NCBI GenBank assembly: GCA_002382975.1
Contig: DFTB01000008.1
Location: 1-64,000, forward strand
Source: Fibrobacter sp. UBA4223
GTDB lineage: Bacteria; Fibrobacterota; Fibrobacteria; Fibrobacterales; Fibrobacteraceae
Direction of reading: 5' to 3'
Length of the DNA stretch: 64,000 nt
Below the pieces are notes generated by a model. It was given only the letters and a program-made list of their open reading frames with translations, made no database searches and was not told where the DNA came from. Shown in pieces: positions 37,096 through 46,513 of this stretch; position 1 is the stretch's first letter; each line of letters starts with the position of its first letter. The position numbers and the translations under genes are program-made.

Positions 37096-37596
37096 TCAGC
37101 GGGCATCCGGGTCTACCCAATAGCGTAAACGGCCCGTAATGTGCAAATTGGGCAAGGTGTCGATACATTTTCCGGAACGGCAGTCCGGGGTGTACAAGTC
37201 CAGGGTGGCGGTCCAGGTGGAGTCGTCCTTCTGGTCGAACCGCACAATGCTGCTGTCGGCCAAAATGGGCGCCTGGGTCAGGGAGCCGTAGTTGAACCAG
37301 GAGTACTGCTGCACCACCGGGTTGTCGCCCAAAACGGGCCTGTTCACCATAATGGAAAATTGGTCTCCCCGTTTACTCTCTTTGGCCCTGGTCTTCACGA
37401 GAAAATACCTGTGGCTGTTCTTGATAAAGGGCACTTCCACGTCGGATTCCGCCAGTTCGATGGTCCGTTCGTCTTCGTCGTTGATCCTGTACTTCAGGTA
37501 GCCACCGCCATCCACCTCCCAGCCTTCGTTAATATCTCCGCAGGCCATCAACAGAACGGCGGCGGCAAGGCAGGTTTTCAGGCGGAAAGGAATCAT
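37096..37596 (-). CDS. Putative lipoprotein, function unknown
   Basis: 166 residues. A signal peptide ends in LLMACG, a good lipobox with Cys about 20. The mature part is acidic, beta-rich in pattern, with a Cys pair in DCRSGKCIDT. No family recognised. It is convergent to nothing and divergent to the Sfp-type gene (30 nt between starts). Envelope location by lipidation is inference from the signal. Confidence 0.65.
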   Translation of the reverse strand: MIPFRLKTCLAAAVLLMACGDINEGWEVDGGGYLKYRINDEDERTIELAESDVEVPFIKNSHRYFLVKTRAKESKRGDQFSIMVNRPVLGDNPVVQQYSWFNYGSLTQAPILADSSIVRFDQKDDSTWTATLDLYTPDCRSGKCIDTLPNLHITGRLRYWVDPDAR

Positions 37597-37626
37597 GCCC
37601 CTAAACTAGAAAATTATCTTTGGGCT

Positions 37627-38190
37627 ATGGAAGGTGAGTGGCAAACAGTTTCTACGCTGAACGGTACGGTCTATCTGGCGGTTGTCCCGAAGGCCAATCA
37701 CAGGGAGCATATTTTCGAAAAGCTCTCCCTGGCTCTTGGCTGTCCCATTACCGCACAGGACCTAAAAACCAGGCCCGGTTCCACGCGACCCGAATTTCCG
37801 GAGCTTTCTGTTGATGCCAACTGGACTCACTCCAAGGACGTCTGCGTGCTGGCCTATTCCAGGGATTGCCGCGTCGGCATAGACCTGGAATTCCATTCCA
37901 GGAACCGGCTCAAACTTGCGGACCGTTTCTATTCCGACGAAGAAGTTAAGAGAATCCACCAGATTGAACAGACCGAAGGCGAAAGTGCCGCCATCCGGCT
38001 TTTTTACACCCTCTGGTGTCGCAAAGAGGCCTTTTTCAAGTGCTTCGGCGGAGACTTTTTCGAAGGAACACTACGCAGGCCCCTTCTCGAGACCCGCATA
38101 GAAAACGTTCAACTGATGGACTTAAATCCGACATCGCTCGGCATCCAGGGCGAATGCTCCCTGTGCCTTGCCACCATGTCTTTGGGCTAG
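37627..38190 (+). CDS. 4'-phosphopantetheinyl transferase family protein (Sfp-type)
   Basis: 187 residues from the ATG at 37627. Transfers phosphopantetheine from CoA to a carrier protein Ser. Motifs: GIDLE (84-88, Mg-binding) and W130-CRKEAFFK (K133, E134, K138). The open frame runs back to 37141, antisense to the lipoprotein, and is not real; a TATCTTTG box ends four nt before the chosen ATG. Could serve fatty acid synthase ACP or a secondary-metabolite carrier. It overlaps the end of the convergent gene by four nt. Confidence 0.88.
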   Translation: MEGEWQTVSTLNGTVYLAVVPKANHREHIFEKLSLALGCPITAQDLKTRPGSTRPEFPELSVDANWTHSKDVCVLAYSRDCRVGIDLEFHSRNRLKLADRFYSDEEVKRIHQIEQTEGESAAIRLFYTLWCRKEAFFKCFGGDFFEGTLRRPLLETRIENVQLMDLNPTSLGIQGECSLCLATMSLG

Positions 38191-38624
38191 TTCTTTACTT
38201 CGCCGTCAGGAGCGTTCCCATTCCCGTGGGGCACTTCCAGGGCGTACAGGGGCAGGGCCACATATTCTTCGTCGTCAATAATCAGGCGAATCATGTACTT
38301 GTCGGGCCGCTCTATCTTCAGGCGCTGCATGTTCAGAATCAGGTTCATGGCCGCCGTGTCAAATCCCTTTGCCACAGGCTCAAAAGAAACGTTTGATTCC
38401 ATTCCCGGGACAATGGGGTGTCCACACACGTCCTCGATAGAAAGCACCAGCTTGTGCACTCCGGCTTCGGAGCGCTGGTAACGGATACGGAAGGCCGCCG
38501 CACACTGGGGAATCACCAGCGGGAACTGTGAAAAGATTCTGTCAAAAGAACCGAGAATGTTCAGGCGGCCGCCGGCCCCGTTGGCTGTAGCCGCGTCGCA
38601 AATAGAAGCAATTTCAACAATCAT
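38187..38624 (-). CDS. Small conserved protein, possibly DUF6941
   Basis: 145 residues, soluble, beta-rich. The opening EIASICDAATANGAGGRLNI and the later FRIRYQRSEAG segment are like a small family of unknown role that I believe is DUF6941; this is a weak recollection. Its ATG lies three nt after the stop of the giant lipoprotein gene, so translation is probably coupled to it. Confidence 0.55.
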   Translation of the reverse strand: MIVEIASICDAATANGAGGRLNILGSFDRIFSQFPLVIPQCAAAFRIRYQRSEAGVHKLVLSIEDVCGHPIVPGMESNVSFEPVAKGFDTAAMNLILNMQRLKIERPDKYMIRLIIDDEEYVALPLYALEVPHGNGNAPDGEVKN

Positions 38625-38627
38625 AAA

Positions 38628-41600
38628 TTATGGTTTTGTATTGATGGTCCAGTTTCCAGAAATGTTTTTCATGAATATGGGTCCATTGTTCTGGCTTGCG
38701 GCTCCAGCATTTGGCCATGCAATCATGGAGATGTAGACCATGCCGTTGTTCGCCACCGCTATGTTGGGCGCAAATCCGTAGAGGTTGTAGCCGTGGCTAC
38801 TGTAGAAGGGTCCCTTGAAATAAGGGAGCTGGTTCTCGCCATAGGGCCTCCATTGGGAGCCGTCATAGAAATAGGCGTGGCAGTGTGACAGGCCTCGTCC
38901 ATTGTCATCGATGATAGCGTAGATTTTCCCGTTTCGTGCCGTCACCCTAATGTTGGAGGGGAGCATGCCTTCTTGCAGGTTCCGCTCGGCAGTCCAGTTC
39001 AGGTTACTTCCCGAAAGAGTTCCCTTCTTTACGTAGGGGCCCGCCACGCCCACTACGGAGGAGCGGTTGAGGTATCCCATATATACGGTCGAGCCTTCCG
39101 TAGCAAGGCTTATGCCGGTCATTTCCCTGCTTATCAGGGTTTCGCTCTTTGCAACATTGTAATTGGTGGTGTTGCCGTTGTAAATGGCATAATAGGTGTT
39201 GTACCAGGAGGTATTGTCCGTAAAGGTGGTGAGCAATACTCCATCGCTAGAGAACACCGCATTTACTTCCCTCGACGCCTTGCTTGTGGATATCTGCTTG
39301 CTTTCCCAGGCATTATTTTTCCAGTAGCTAAAGTAGGGATAGTTGCTCTTGACATAGGCCACCACCGGGTCCCCGGAGGTGGGGTGGCATGTCAAGTTCA
39401 CGGACGTAACCGAAGTCATGGAACTGCCAAAGGCTGCCCAGGCAGATGTTCCGGAACTGGACTTGTATATGTTCAAGACGTTTCCGCTGGTAAGAACCGC
39501 CAGGAACAGGTCGGTTCCATTGCTTGCCATTCTCAACGCCGTAATGGAGTCGTCGACACTGATGGCGGAGGTGTTCAAATTAGTCCAGCTGGAACCGTTG
39601 TAATTGCGGGATACTACCGTTTTGGCGGCAGTCAGGTAAACGACGGAAAGGTTGTTGCCGACCGTAGCGATGGCTGGGGGTGTACGGACCGTAGTTTTTT
39701 CAAGCACGGTGTCATTCGCAGCGGCTAGGTTCTTCCACGCCCTGTGAACATAGACGGTACGGCAGGTGGTTTCCGCCTGGTGCCGTTTCATGAACATCTC
39801 GTCTGCATTGGCCTTGGTGCTGTCCCTAAAGTCCAGGCACACCGTAAAGGAACCTTCGGTGGTGGGCCTCCTAAAGGCATCGTTGAACTGGGCCATGCTG
39901 GTATCTATCGCTCCGGTGTTGCTTCCTCGGTAGAATCCCGCACCCACATTACTGAACTGCCAGTAGTAATCCCTGGAATTTTCATCACCGATGGTTCCAA
40001 TGACCGACTGGGCTCCGCCCCATTCCGGAGAATAGTAGTATAGCGCTTCTCCGCTCTGGGCCTCGTCGCCGCTCCAGGGGTAAATGGTATCGACGGCAGT
40101 GATTTTTCCCACGGGCAGGTCGTTTTCCGCCGTCAAAACTTTCACATGGGATGTATCGCGGAACACGGCCTTGGTCGACTTTTCTTCGGCGGACACCACG
40201 CAGTACAAGTCCCTTCCTTCGGCACTCAGTGTTTCCCGGTAATCGTAGAATCTTTCACCGTTTTTGTAGTAGTCCAGTTTCCTGAGACTTTCGGCGGCCT
40301 GCTTGGTATCGTTGTAGAAACACTGCCAACTGTACCAGTTGATTCCCTGCCATACGTTGTTTATGGTGGCGTTCAAGAAGAAAACATCACCCTGTACGGC
40401 GTAAATTTGTGTCTCGGCAACGGAAATGACGGGTTGTTCCGTAGAGTAGGTTAGTGTCATTGTATCGGTGGCAATATTCCCGTCATCATCGGTAGCCCTG
40501 GCGACACAATAATATTTTACTGAGGCAGAAGGCGCTTTCCACGTGGTGTCGTAAGTAGATACGGTCTTCCAGTTGTTGTTGATATCCGTAGCGTTTGCAC
40601 CACAGCTCCATTCCCGCTTGGCAATGTAGCCCCAGGAGCCTTCGTAACTATCGGAGGCCGTTGCATTCAGGATGATGTCAAAACCAGCACGGATAGTTCC
40701 CGTCTTGCGAGCGACTGTCACCGTGGGTGGAGCCAGTTCCACGGTGAACCGTGTTGTATCCCTTGCGGTAAGGCCGTCATCATCGGAGACCTGTACAATA
40801 CATAGGTAATTGTTTTGCGGAGTATTAGGCAAGGTCACCAGATAGGTGTTCTTGCCCGTGTTGGTCAACTTGCCCAATATATTGGAATCGCTGTTAGGGC
40901 CGCAGCCCCACTCGTAAGAAACAATTCTTCCGGGAAGCGTCGCTTCAGAGGAATCCTTGGCGTTGGCGTACAAGGTCAATGTATCCTTGATGGTCCTGGT
41001 ATAGGACTCGTTCAACGTGACCGAGGGGGGCGCTCGGAAAACTTTATAGGTTACCGTGTCTAACGAATAAAGGGTCGCGGCACTTGCCGCCAAGTCCTTT
41101 TCGTCTTCATCGACAGCTCGCATAACGCAGTAGTAGTTCCCTGCCGTTTCCGGCATAACGACGCTGGGAGTTTCTCCTTTACGTCCTTGCCAAGAACTGC
41201 TCCAGTTGGACACCTTCAGGTTGTTCAGGTTGCCACCACAGACATAGTCCACATAGATAGTCCCTCCAAGGGTATTGCTGGCCGTATATTTCAGCTGCTC
41301 CTGGTCCTTGATGGTAACGTTCTTGTTGTGAATATTGAGGCGGATTACCGGAATATCCTTGATGACATTGAAGCGGAGCGTATCGTAGCCGACCTGGTTG
41401 TCGTCATCGGTAGCCCTGACGACGCACTTGTAGTTTGTCGACTCGGTATTGGGCAACTGGACTTCCATGGAATCGGTCACTTCTTTTTTTGCCGGGGATA
41501 TGGCCGTGGCGTTAAAGGAACCGCTGCCGCATTTCCAGGCGACCTCCTTGACTGTCCCGTACTTGTCCTTGGCTGTATATTCAAACTTATATTTGGCATT

Positions 41601-43991
41601 GACCTTTCTAGAAATGACTCCGTCATTGTCGTCTACCTTGATGGAAGGCGGGTCAGTGATAACATTTACCTGCAATGTGTCGGTTGCAGTTTTGCCATCG
41701 TTGTTGGTCACTTTCGCGATAATCCTTTTCACACCGGCCGTGATCCAGGATTTTGTGGGCGTAAGGCTGTTTTCGGTAAAGCAGTTGTTGGTCGTTGTGC
41801 CGCCTTCAATGCAAATCCATATCAATGTATGGTTATTTGTTCCGTCGAGGTTGTTGCCTATGGCAGTAGTGGATAAGGTGATTACATCGTTCAAGGTGAT
41901 TGTCGTATCGTAGGCGGGGGCGTCGATATTGACCATGGGCCCGCTGCTATAAAAACCAAACCTAACGACGTTGGAAACGGCTCCGTTATCAGCAATGGCC
42001 TGCATGGTGTAGCGGGTGTTGGCCTCAGCTTTCGGAAAATCGCTTTTTTGCAGTTGTATCTGGGCGGCCCCTTCAGAAACGGAACTTGTTCGCGGGGTAT
42101 CTTCCGGGACATTGGTTTTCCAGGTCACCTTGGTGACCGGGGGGTTGGCTCCCGCCACATTGGCCTTGAAGATAAGCTTTGTCGCTTCCCCGACCATAGC
42201 AGAGCTGGCGTCGTTTACGGTAAGGCCAATGTTTGTAGCGGCCACCACGAAGGCGATAGTAGTGTCGGAGTGGTAACCGGCACTGTCGGTTGCGGTAATT
42301 TTGAAGCTGTAATTTCCGTCGGGCAGACTAGCCAGGTCAATGCTCCAGGCGTAGCTACTCAAGTTGGAAAACTTACATTTGTCATTTTTCGTGCCGCAGG
42401 TATCCTTGCCGAGCAGGGCTACGGCAGTCTTTACTTGTGAACCATAGTCGCTGAAACGGCCCGACACGGTAAACGCACGCACAGAAACAGTGTCTTCAAA
42501 ACCCTTGATGTTATAAATGCGTGGCGGGGCCGGGTCTTTCAGCAAAATAAGAGGCAGCTCTTTCTCGTCACCTGCATTGATGTTTGGAGTCCTGGTGGTA
42601 ACCTTTATAAAGCCCCGGCCAGTTTCATCGGAGGCGGTCAGTTTGAACGTTCCGGCAGGCAGGTCAGACACCCTGAATTCTCCCTTGGCGTTGGTGCTAG
42701 CGGTATAAATGTTACTAGTGTCGGCTGAATTGACCAAGGTTATCTTGATTCCAGAGTGGACGGACAGACCCTCGAACTTGGCGGTTCCTATAAAGTCACA
42801 AGTAGACTTGCTTGGACCCAGGTAAAAATAACGCGGTCGCTTACCCTTGCTGGTCTTGATTTTTTCGGCAACCACGGTATCGTAGCCATCGGTCACCCAC
42901 ACGTCCCAAGAGAAATACCTGCCCGTAAAGCCCAATTTTTTCAGTTCATTCTCTCCGTTTTCAATAACAGCAAAACTTGTGGAAGTACTGTTCTTTAGCA
43001 CCAAGTCGTAAACATTAGACAGGTTCAGATCGCTTTCCTGGTTGTCCGGTGTGGGAGCTACACGAACATAGTACCTCAATTGCTCTTCGTTATCCCTGTC
43101 GTGTCCCTCATAGAACAATCGGAAGGCCTCCACCGTATCACTTATCCTCTGTTGGTCGTCCGGGCCCAAGATTTTGATAGTGGGCAACTGGTTGAAATGC
43201 AAGAAAGCACTGTCCTTCGTGGTATTCTTGTCGTCGTCAGTGACAATAATGTAAATCTTCTGATTTCCAAGGCTGTCCGTAAGGGTTGAATCGTAGGGAA
43301 TCGTGATTGTCAGGCTATCCGAGGTTTCACTCTTGGTATATTTCCAGTCCTTCGCCTCGCGTTTACCCGCCGCATCCAAATCAACCTTGAAAGAGGTTAT
43401 CGTACCAAATGAATCTAGCGCCAACACAGGGAACGTGATAGGACTTTTGGCCCTGGTCCACAGGGTGTCTTTAGGAATGCCCAAGTAGGGCGGTGTGTTG
43501 ATGACCCTGATATACTGATCGCTACCGGCGGTATCTGTTGCGCTATTTCCGTCAACGGCCACGAACAGGGGGGAATAGACTCCCTCTTTCATGTAGACCC
43601 AGGATTGGGGGGTGGCGTTATGGCCCGTTATTAGGGCCTTTTTCATCTTGTCTTTTCCCTTGCCGGTTGTGTCTTTTACAAGGCTGTCCAAAATCCACTG
43701 ATACAGATATATCTTGTCGGAATTGTAGCGCAGGAACCCCATCATATGAACGGTGTCGCCTATGGTGACCGTAACAGTATCATTTACGATGACAGAATCT
43801 GGGTTAGGCAGGTTGATAATGGAATCAGCAAAAGCATCAGGATTTTCAAAGGGAGTCTTATAGATAAACACTACGGAATGGTTATTCCGCAAATTCACAT
43901 TTTCCTTGATGGAAGACTCTCTGGAACAATTCACCAGAGCCATCGTACACAAGATCAACCCAAACAATAAAAACAAAGTTTTTAACCGCAT
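38628..43991 (-). CDS. Giant repeat-rich surface lipoprotein
   Basis: 1787 residues. Signal peptide ends in LVNC (lipidated Cys about 23). An N-terminal part with Ig/PKD-like units (about 40-400) is followed by a carboxypeptidase-regulatory-like domain (about 403-485; GEFRVSDLPAGTFKLTA), then about eight Ig-like units of roughly 90-110 residues (about 490-1400). Many of these share a WxCG-type Cys near their middle and a YxCVxRAxDDDG block near their end, so each probably has one disulfide. The C-terminal 350 residues look like a beta-propeller of short W-rich repeats. Probably outer-membrane and surface exposed, with adhesion or sugar binding as possible roles. AGAGGA ribosome-binding site eight nt before the ATG. 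Confidence 0.75.
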   Translation of the reverse strand: MRLKTLFLLFGLILCTMALVNCSRESSIKENVNLRNNHSVVFIYKTPFENPDAFADSIINLPNPDSVIVNDTVTVTIGDTVHMMGFLRYNSDKIYLYQWILDSLVKDTTGKGKDKMKKALITGHNATPQSWVYMKEGVYSPLFVAVDGNSATDTAGSDQYIRVINTPPYLGIPKDTLWTRAKSPITFPVLALDSFGTITSFKVDLDAAGKREAKDWKYTKSETSDSLTITIPYDSTLTDSLGNQKIYIIVTDDDKNTTKDSAFLHFNQLPTIKILGPDDQQRISDTVEAFRLFYEGHDRDNEEQLRYYVRVAPTPDNQESDLNLSNVYDLVLKNSTSTSFAVIENGENELKKLGFTGRYFSWDVWVTDGYDTVVAEKIKTSKGKRPRYFYLGPSKSTCDFIGTAKFEGLSVHSGIKITLVNSADTSNIYTASTNAKGEFRVSDLPAGTFKLTASDETGRGFIKVTTRTPNINAGDEKELPLILLKDPAPPRIYNIKGFEDTVSVRAFTVSGRFSDYGSQVKTAVALLGKDTCGTKNDKCKFSNLSSYAWSIDLASLPDGNYSFKITATDSAGYHSDTTIAFVVAATNIGLTVNDASSAMVGEATKLIFKANVAGANPPVTKVTWKTNVPEDTPRTSSVSEGAAQIQLQKSDFPKAEANTRYTMQAIADNGAVSNVVRFGFYSSGPMVNIDAPAYDTTITLNDVITLSTTAIGNNLDGTNNHTLIWICIEGGTTTNNCFTENSLTPTKSWITAGVKRIIAKVTNNDGKTATDTLQVNVITDPPSIKVDDNDGVISRKVNAKYKFEYTAKDKYGTVKEVAWKCGSGSFNATAISPAKKEVTDSMEVQLPNTESTNYKCVVRATDDDNQVGYDTLRFNVIKDIPVIRLNIHNKNVTIKDQEQLKYTASNTLGGTIYVDYVCGGNLNNLKVSNWSSSWQGRKGETPSVVMPETAGNYYCVMRAVDEDEKDLAASAATLYSLDTVTYKVFRAPPSVTLNESYTRTIKDTLTLYANAKDSSEATLPGRIVSYEWGCGPNSDSNILGKLTNTGKNTYLVTLPNTPQNNYLCIVQVSDDDGLTARDTTRFTVELAPPTVTVARKTGTIRAGFDIILNATASDSYEGSWGYIAKREWSCGANATDINNNWKTVSTYDTTWKAPSASVKYYCVARATDDDGNIATDTMTLTYSTEQPVISVAETQIYAVQGDVFFLNATINNVWQGINWYSWQCFYNDTKQAAESLRKLDYYKNGERFYDYRETLSAEGRDLYCVVSAEEKSTKAVFRDTSHVKVLTAENDLPVGKITAVDTIYPWSGDEAQSGEALYYYSPEWGGAQSVIGTIGDENSRDYYWQFSNVGAGFYRGSNTGAIDTSMAQFNDAFRRPTTEGSFTVCLDFRDSTKANADEMFMKRHQAETTCRTVYVHRAWKNLAAANDTVLEKTTVRTPPAIATVGNNLSVVYLTAAKTVVSRNYNGSSWTNLNTSAISVDDSITALRMASNGTDLFLAVLTSGNVLNIYKSSSGTSAWAAFGSSMTSVTSVNLTCHPTSGDPVVAYVKSNYPYFSYWKNNAWESKQISTSKASREVNAVFSSDGVLLTTFTDNTSWYNTYYAIYNGNTTNYNVAKSETLISREMTGISLATEGSTVYMGYLNRSSVVGVAGPYVKKGTLSGSNLNWTAERNLQEGMLPSNIRVTARNGKIYAIIDDNGRGLSHCHAYFYDGSQWRPYGENQLPYFKGPFYSSHGYNLYGFAPNIAVANNGMVYISMIAWPNAGAASQNNGPIFMKNISGNWTINTKP

Positions 43992-44085
43992 TATTCAATC
44001 CTCTATAATACGCTCTTCACGATATAAATTTATCTTTTTTTACGAAAAAGGGGTAATGGCGCCCTACTGATTTTTGGGAGTTTTT

Positions 44086-44916
44086 ATGGAAAATATTCCT
44101 CTTTGGTACGGTTTGTTTCTTTTTTTCGCCTTAGGAGCTTGCGTAGGCAGTTTTTACAACGTGATTGTATACCGGATGCCCCGCGGGATATCGCTAATAA
44201 ACCCGCCGTCCCATTGTCCCCTGTGCAAGAAAAGGATTCCCATCTACTACAACATGCCCATCGTGGGCTGGCTTTGGCTTCGGGGCAAAAGTGCCTGTTG
44301 TAAGCAACCCATCAGCGTAATTTATCCTATCGGAGAATCTCTGTGTGGGCTTCTTGGCGCATTGGCTTTGTTTGCTGCCAATTGGAATGTGGGATGGACA
44401 GCGCCTGTTGCCAACTGGATTGACGCCCTAGCCATGTTTTGGCTGCTTTTGGGCATGTATCCTGTGTGCGCCATCGACATTCAGTACAAACTAATTCCTG
44501 ATTCAATTTCGGTAGGGGGTATCGTGGTGGGCTTAGCTCTTTCTATGTTCCCTGGCGGAATTACTCCTTTTGAGAGCCTGCTAGGGGCAGTCGGTGCAGG
44601 AGGAGGCCTTTGGCTTTTGGGATTTGTAGCTTCAAAGATTTTGAAAAAAGACGCCATGGGCTTTGGCGATGTCAAACTATTGGCGGGCTACGGAGCGCTG
44701 ATGGGGCTGGACGGTGCTGTAGAAACCTTGATTCTTGCAGCCCTCCTTGGAATTGTCATCATGATTCCGTGGGCAAAGATTATGGAAAAGAAGGGAAAAA
44801 ACGATGGATCCGGCCAGATTCCCTTTGGGCCTTTCCTCGCCATTTCCGCTCCGGTCATGTACCTATGGGGCGAACGACTGCTGGATTTGTACGTGCAGTT
44901 CGTCGTTGGTGAGTAA
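44086..44916 (+). CDS. pilD: Prepilin peptidase (type IV pilin / type II secretion)
   Basis: 276 residues from the ATG at 44086, with GGGAG five nt upstream (an ATG at 44074 adds four residues). A membrane aspartic protease that cuts and methylates type IV prepilin-like proteins. Cytoplasmic Cys cluster C44, C47 and C71, C72 (the second pair is adjacent instead of the usual CxxC), catalytic Asp D131 (AIDIQYKLIPD) and D195 in the GFGD motif. Seven or eight membrane helices. Monocistronic by position. Confidence 0.93.
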   Translation: MENIPLWYGLFLFFALGACVGSFYNVIVYRMPRGISLINPPSHCPLCKKRIPIYYNMPIVGWLWLRGKSACCKQPISVIYPIGESLCGLLGALALFAANWNVGWTAPVANWIDALAMFWLLLGMYPVCAIDIQYKLIPDSISVGGIVVGLALSMFPGGITPFESLLGAVGAGGGLWLLGFVASKILKKDAMGFGDVKLLAGYGALMGLDGAVETLILAALLGIVIMIPWAKIMEKKGKNDGSGQIPFGPFLAISAPVMYLWGERLLDLYVQFVVGE

Positions 44917-44934
44917 TTTCCCTGTTCTAGAAAT

Positions 44935-44962
44935 AAAAAATCCCGCCGTAAAGCGGGACTTT
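44935..44962. terminator. Terminator between pilD and tRNA-Gln
   Basis: Stem tcccgc / gcggga (44941-44946 with 44953-44958), loop cgtaaa. On the minus strand it is followed by six T and so ends the tRNA-Gln transcript; on the plus strand the T-run is short. Confidence 0.8.
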
Positions 44963-44964
44963 CG

Positions 44965-45035
44965 TTGAGCTACCAGGATTCGAACCTAGACAAACAGAGT
45001 CAGAATCTGTTGTGCTACCATTACACCATAGCTCA
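44965..45035 (-). tRNA. tRNA-Gln (anticodon CTG)
   Basis: 71 nt. Acceptor tgagcta / tagctca (U1 as in other Gln tRNAs), D-arm tggtgtaatggtagca, anticodon stem acaga/tctgt with loop TTCTGAC, T-arm TTCGAAT, discriminator A, no encoded CCA. Confidence 0.95.
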
Positions 45036-45088
45036 AAGTGCTCACCAAAGTTAGAAAAAAAAGTCACTTCGGCAAGGGGTATTTTGAA

Positions 45089-46513
45089 CTATTTTACCGT
45101 GGGAGGGGTATAAGTAAGCCAAAGTTCCTTAATTCCGTTACCCGCCGTCAAGTTCTGGTCAACCGTACTCACATAGTTGTACTGGGGCGTTCCTGCCTCC
45201 TGGAGGGCAGAAACCACCACCGGATCCCCGGAGTAGAATATCAATTTTTGCATTCCGCTGGGCAGATAGGTCAGCACGTACATGTTGCAGGTTACCGTGC
45301 GGACAAAATGGGAGGTTCCCTCTATGCCCAGGACCACACTGTTCATGAAGCAGTTTTCGTTTTGCTGATTGTCCACCACGAGCCGAACGCCCACCGAAAT
45401 CCAGGAATACTTGTCCAAGGAGGCCTTGCCGATAGACAGGGTGTCCTTGGCTCCTTCCAGTTCGGATTTTTTCACATAGCGGGAAAGACCCACGTTGGTC
45501 ACGGTCTCCCCCGACCGCTGGCGGAATTCTACACGGAAGGAGTCATAAGGAACCTCTTCGGGAGCGGGCAACCACCACCGACCTAGAGTGTCGGTCCGGG
45601 CTTGAATGTCATACTCCAGAGTCAGGCCGTTTGCAAAACCGAAGCCGAACAGGTCCGTAATGACCATGACTTCGACGCTATCGCAACGATCCAAGTTAGA
45701 GCAGTCCACCTGGCCCGAAATCCAGCCCTTGGGAACAGCCGGAGTTTCCGTGGTGTCTTTTTTACTCGTGGTATCCTTCTGGTCAACTTCCCCCTTAGGG
45801 TCGTCATTTTCGGCAGAATCAGCTTTCTTGTTCGCACCCCATACCAGGGTATCAAGAGCCAAGGATTCGCCGGACTTTAAAGCTTTGGACATTTTCCAAC
45901 TGCGGAAAATCACGGAATCGGGGATTCCAGATTCTTGCAGTTTTTCGATGACCATCGGGTCACCTGGGCAGAAGCCGAAGGTCCAAGAACCTTCCGGGAC
46001 CAGCAGTTCAAAGGCTCCGGGAGCAAATACCGATTCAAAGAACGGGATGCCCGAAACATAAACCTTGAAGTGAGACCCTACAGACACAGGGGCCAGAGCC
46101 GAATCGCCAAGCGTCAAGAAGCCCTTCACCTTGGCGGCAGCCTCAAGAACAAGAGAATCATCCTCTGCAGAAGCCTCCGGCAGATAAAGGATTTCGCTAG
46201 AAGCGGAGTCGATGACCGCCAGCTGGAAAGTATCCGCAGGCACGTTTGCAAACGAGAAACGCCCTTGTGCATCTGTTTCCGTCTCGCGGAAATCGGACCA
46301 ACCGGCATCTTCCCACTTAGACGACAAGACCATACGAACAACGGCGCCCTTGGCCTTGGTTCCGTTCTTATGGTAAACCACGCCCTTCAAGGTATCCAGG
46401 CTGGCAACGGTATTTTCGGTCTGGGTGGCAGTTCCTGCCACGGAATCGTTGTTGCTGCACGCCCAAAAACCAAAGGCGGAAAGCAATGCTGCTAGACTAG
46501 TCGCTAACCTCAT
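45089..46513 (-). CDS. Lipoprotein with carboxypeptidase-regulatory-like domain, partner of DUF4423 regulator
   Basis: 474 residues. Signal peptide with lipobox near FWACSN. The first mature domain (about 38-125) is a carboxypeptidase-regulatory-like/transthyretin-type fold (DTLKGVVYHKNGTKAKGAVV..., GRFSFANVPADTFQLAV). An acidic Lys/Asp/Thr linker (about 235-260) leads to a second similar domain. The gene starts inside the upstream regulator (ATGA overlap) with a strong GGAGGAGGAAAA site, so expression is tightly coupled. I recall that in Fibrobacter TIGR02147 genes are often next to such lipoproteins. Probably a surface protein. Confidence 0.72.
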   Translation of the reverse strand: MRLATSLAALLSAFGFWACSNNDSVAGTATQTENTVASLDTLKGVVYHKNGTKAKGAVVRMVLSSKWEDAGWSDFRETETDAQGRFSFANVPADTFQLAVIDSASSEILYLPEASAEDDSLVLEAAAKVKGFLTLGDSALAPVSVGSHFKVYVSGIPFFESVFAPGAFELLVPEGSWTFGFCPGDPMVIEKLQESGIPDSVIFRSWKMSKALKSGESLALDTLVWGANKKADSAENDDPKGEVDQKDTTSKKDTTETPAVPKGWISGQVDCSNLDRCDSVEVMVITDLFGFGFANGLTLEYDIQARTDTLGRWWLPAPEEVPYDSFRVEFRQRSGETVTNVGLSRYVKKSELEGAKDTLSIGKASLDKYSWISVGVRLVVDNQQNENCFMNSVVLGIEGTSHFVRTVTCNMYVLTYLPSGMQKLIFYSGDPVVVSALQEAGTPQYNYVSTVDQNLTAGNGIKELWLTYTPPTVK

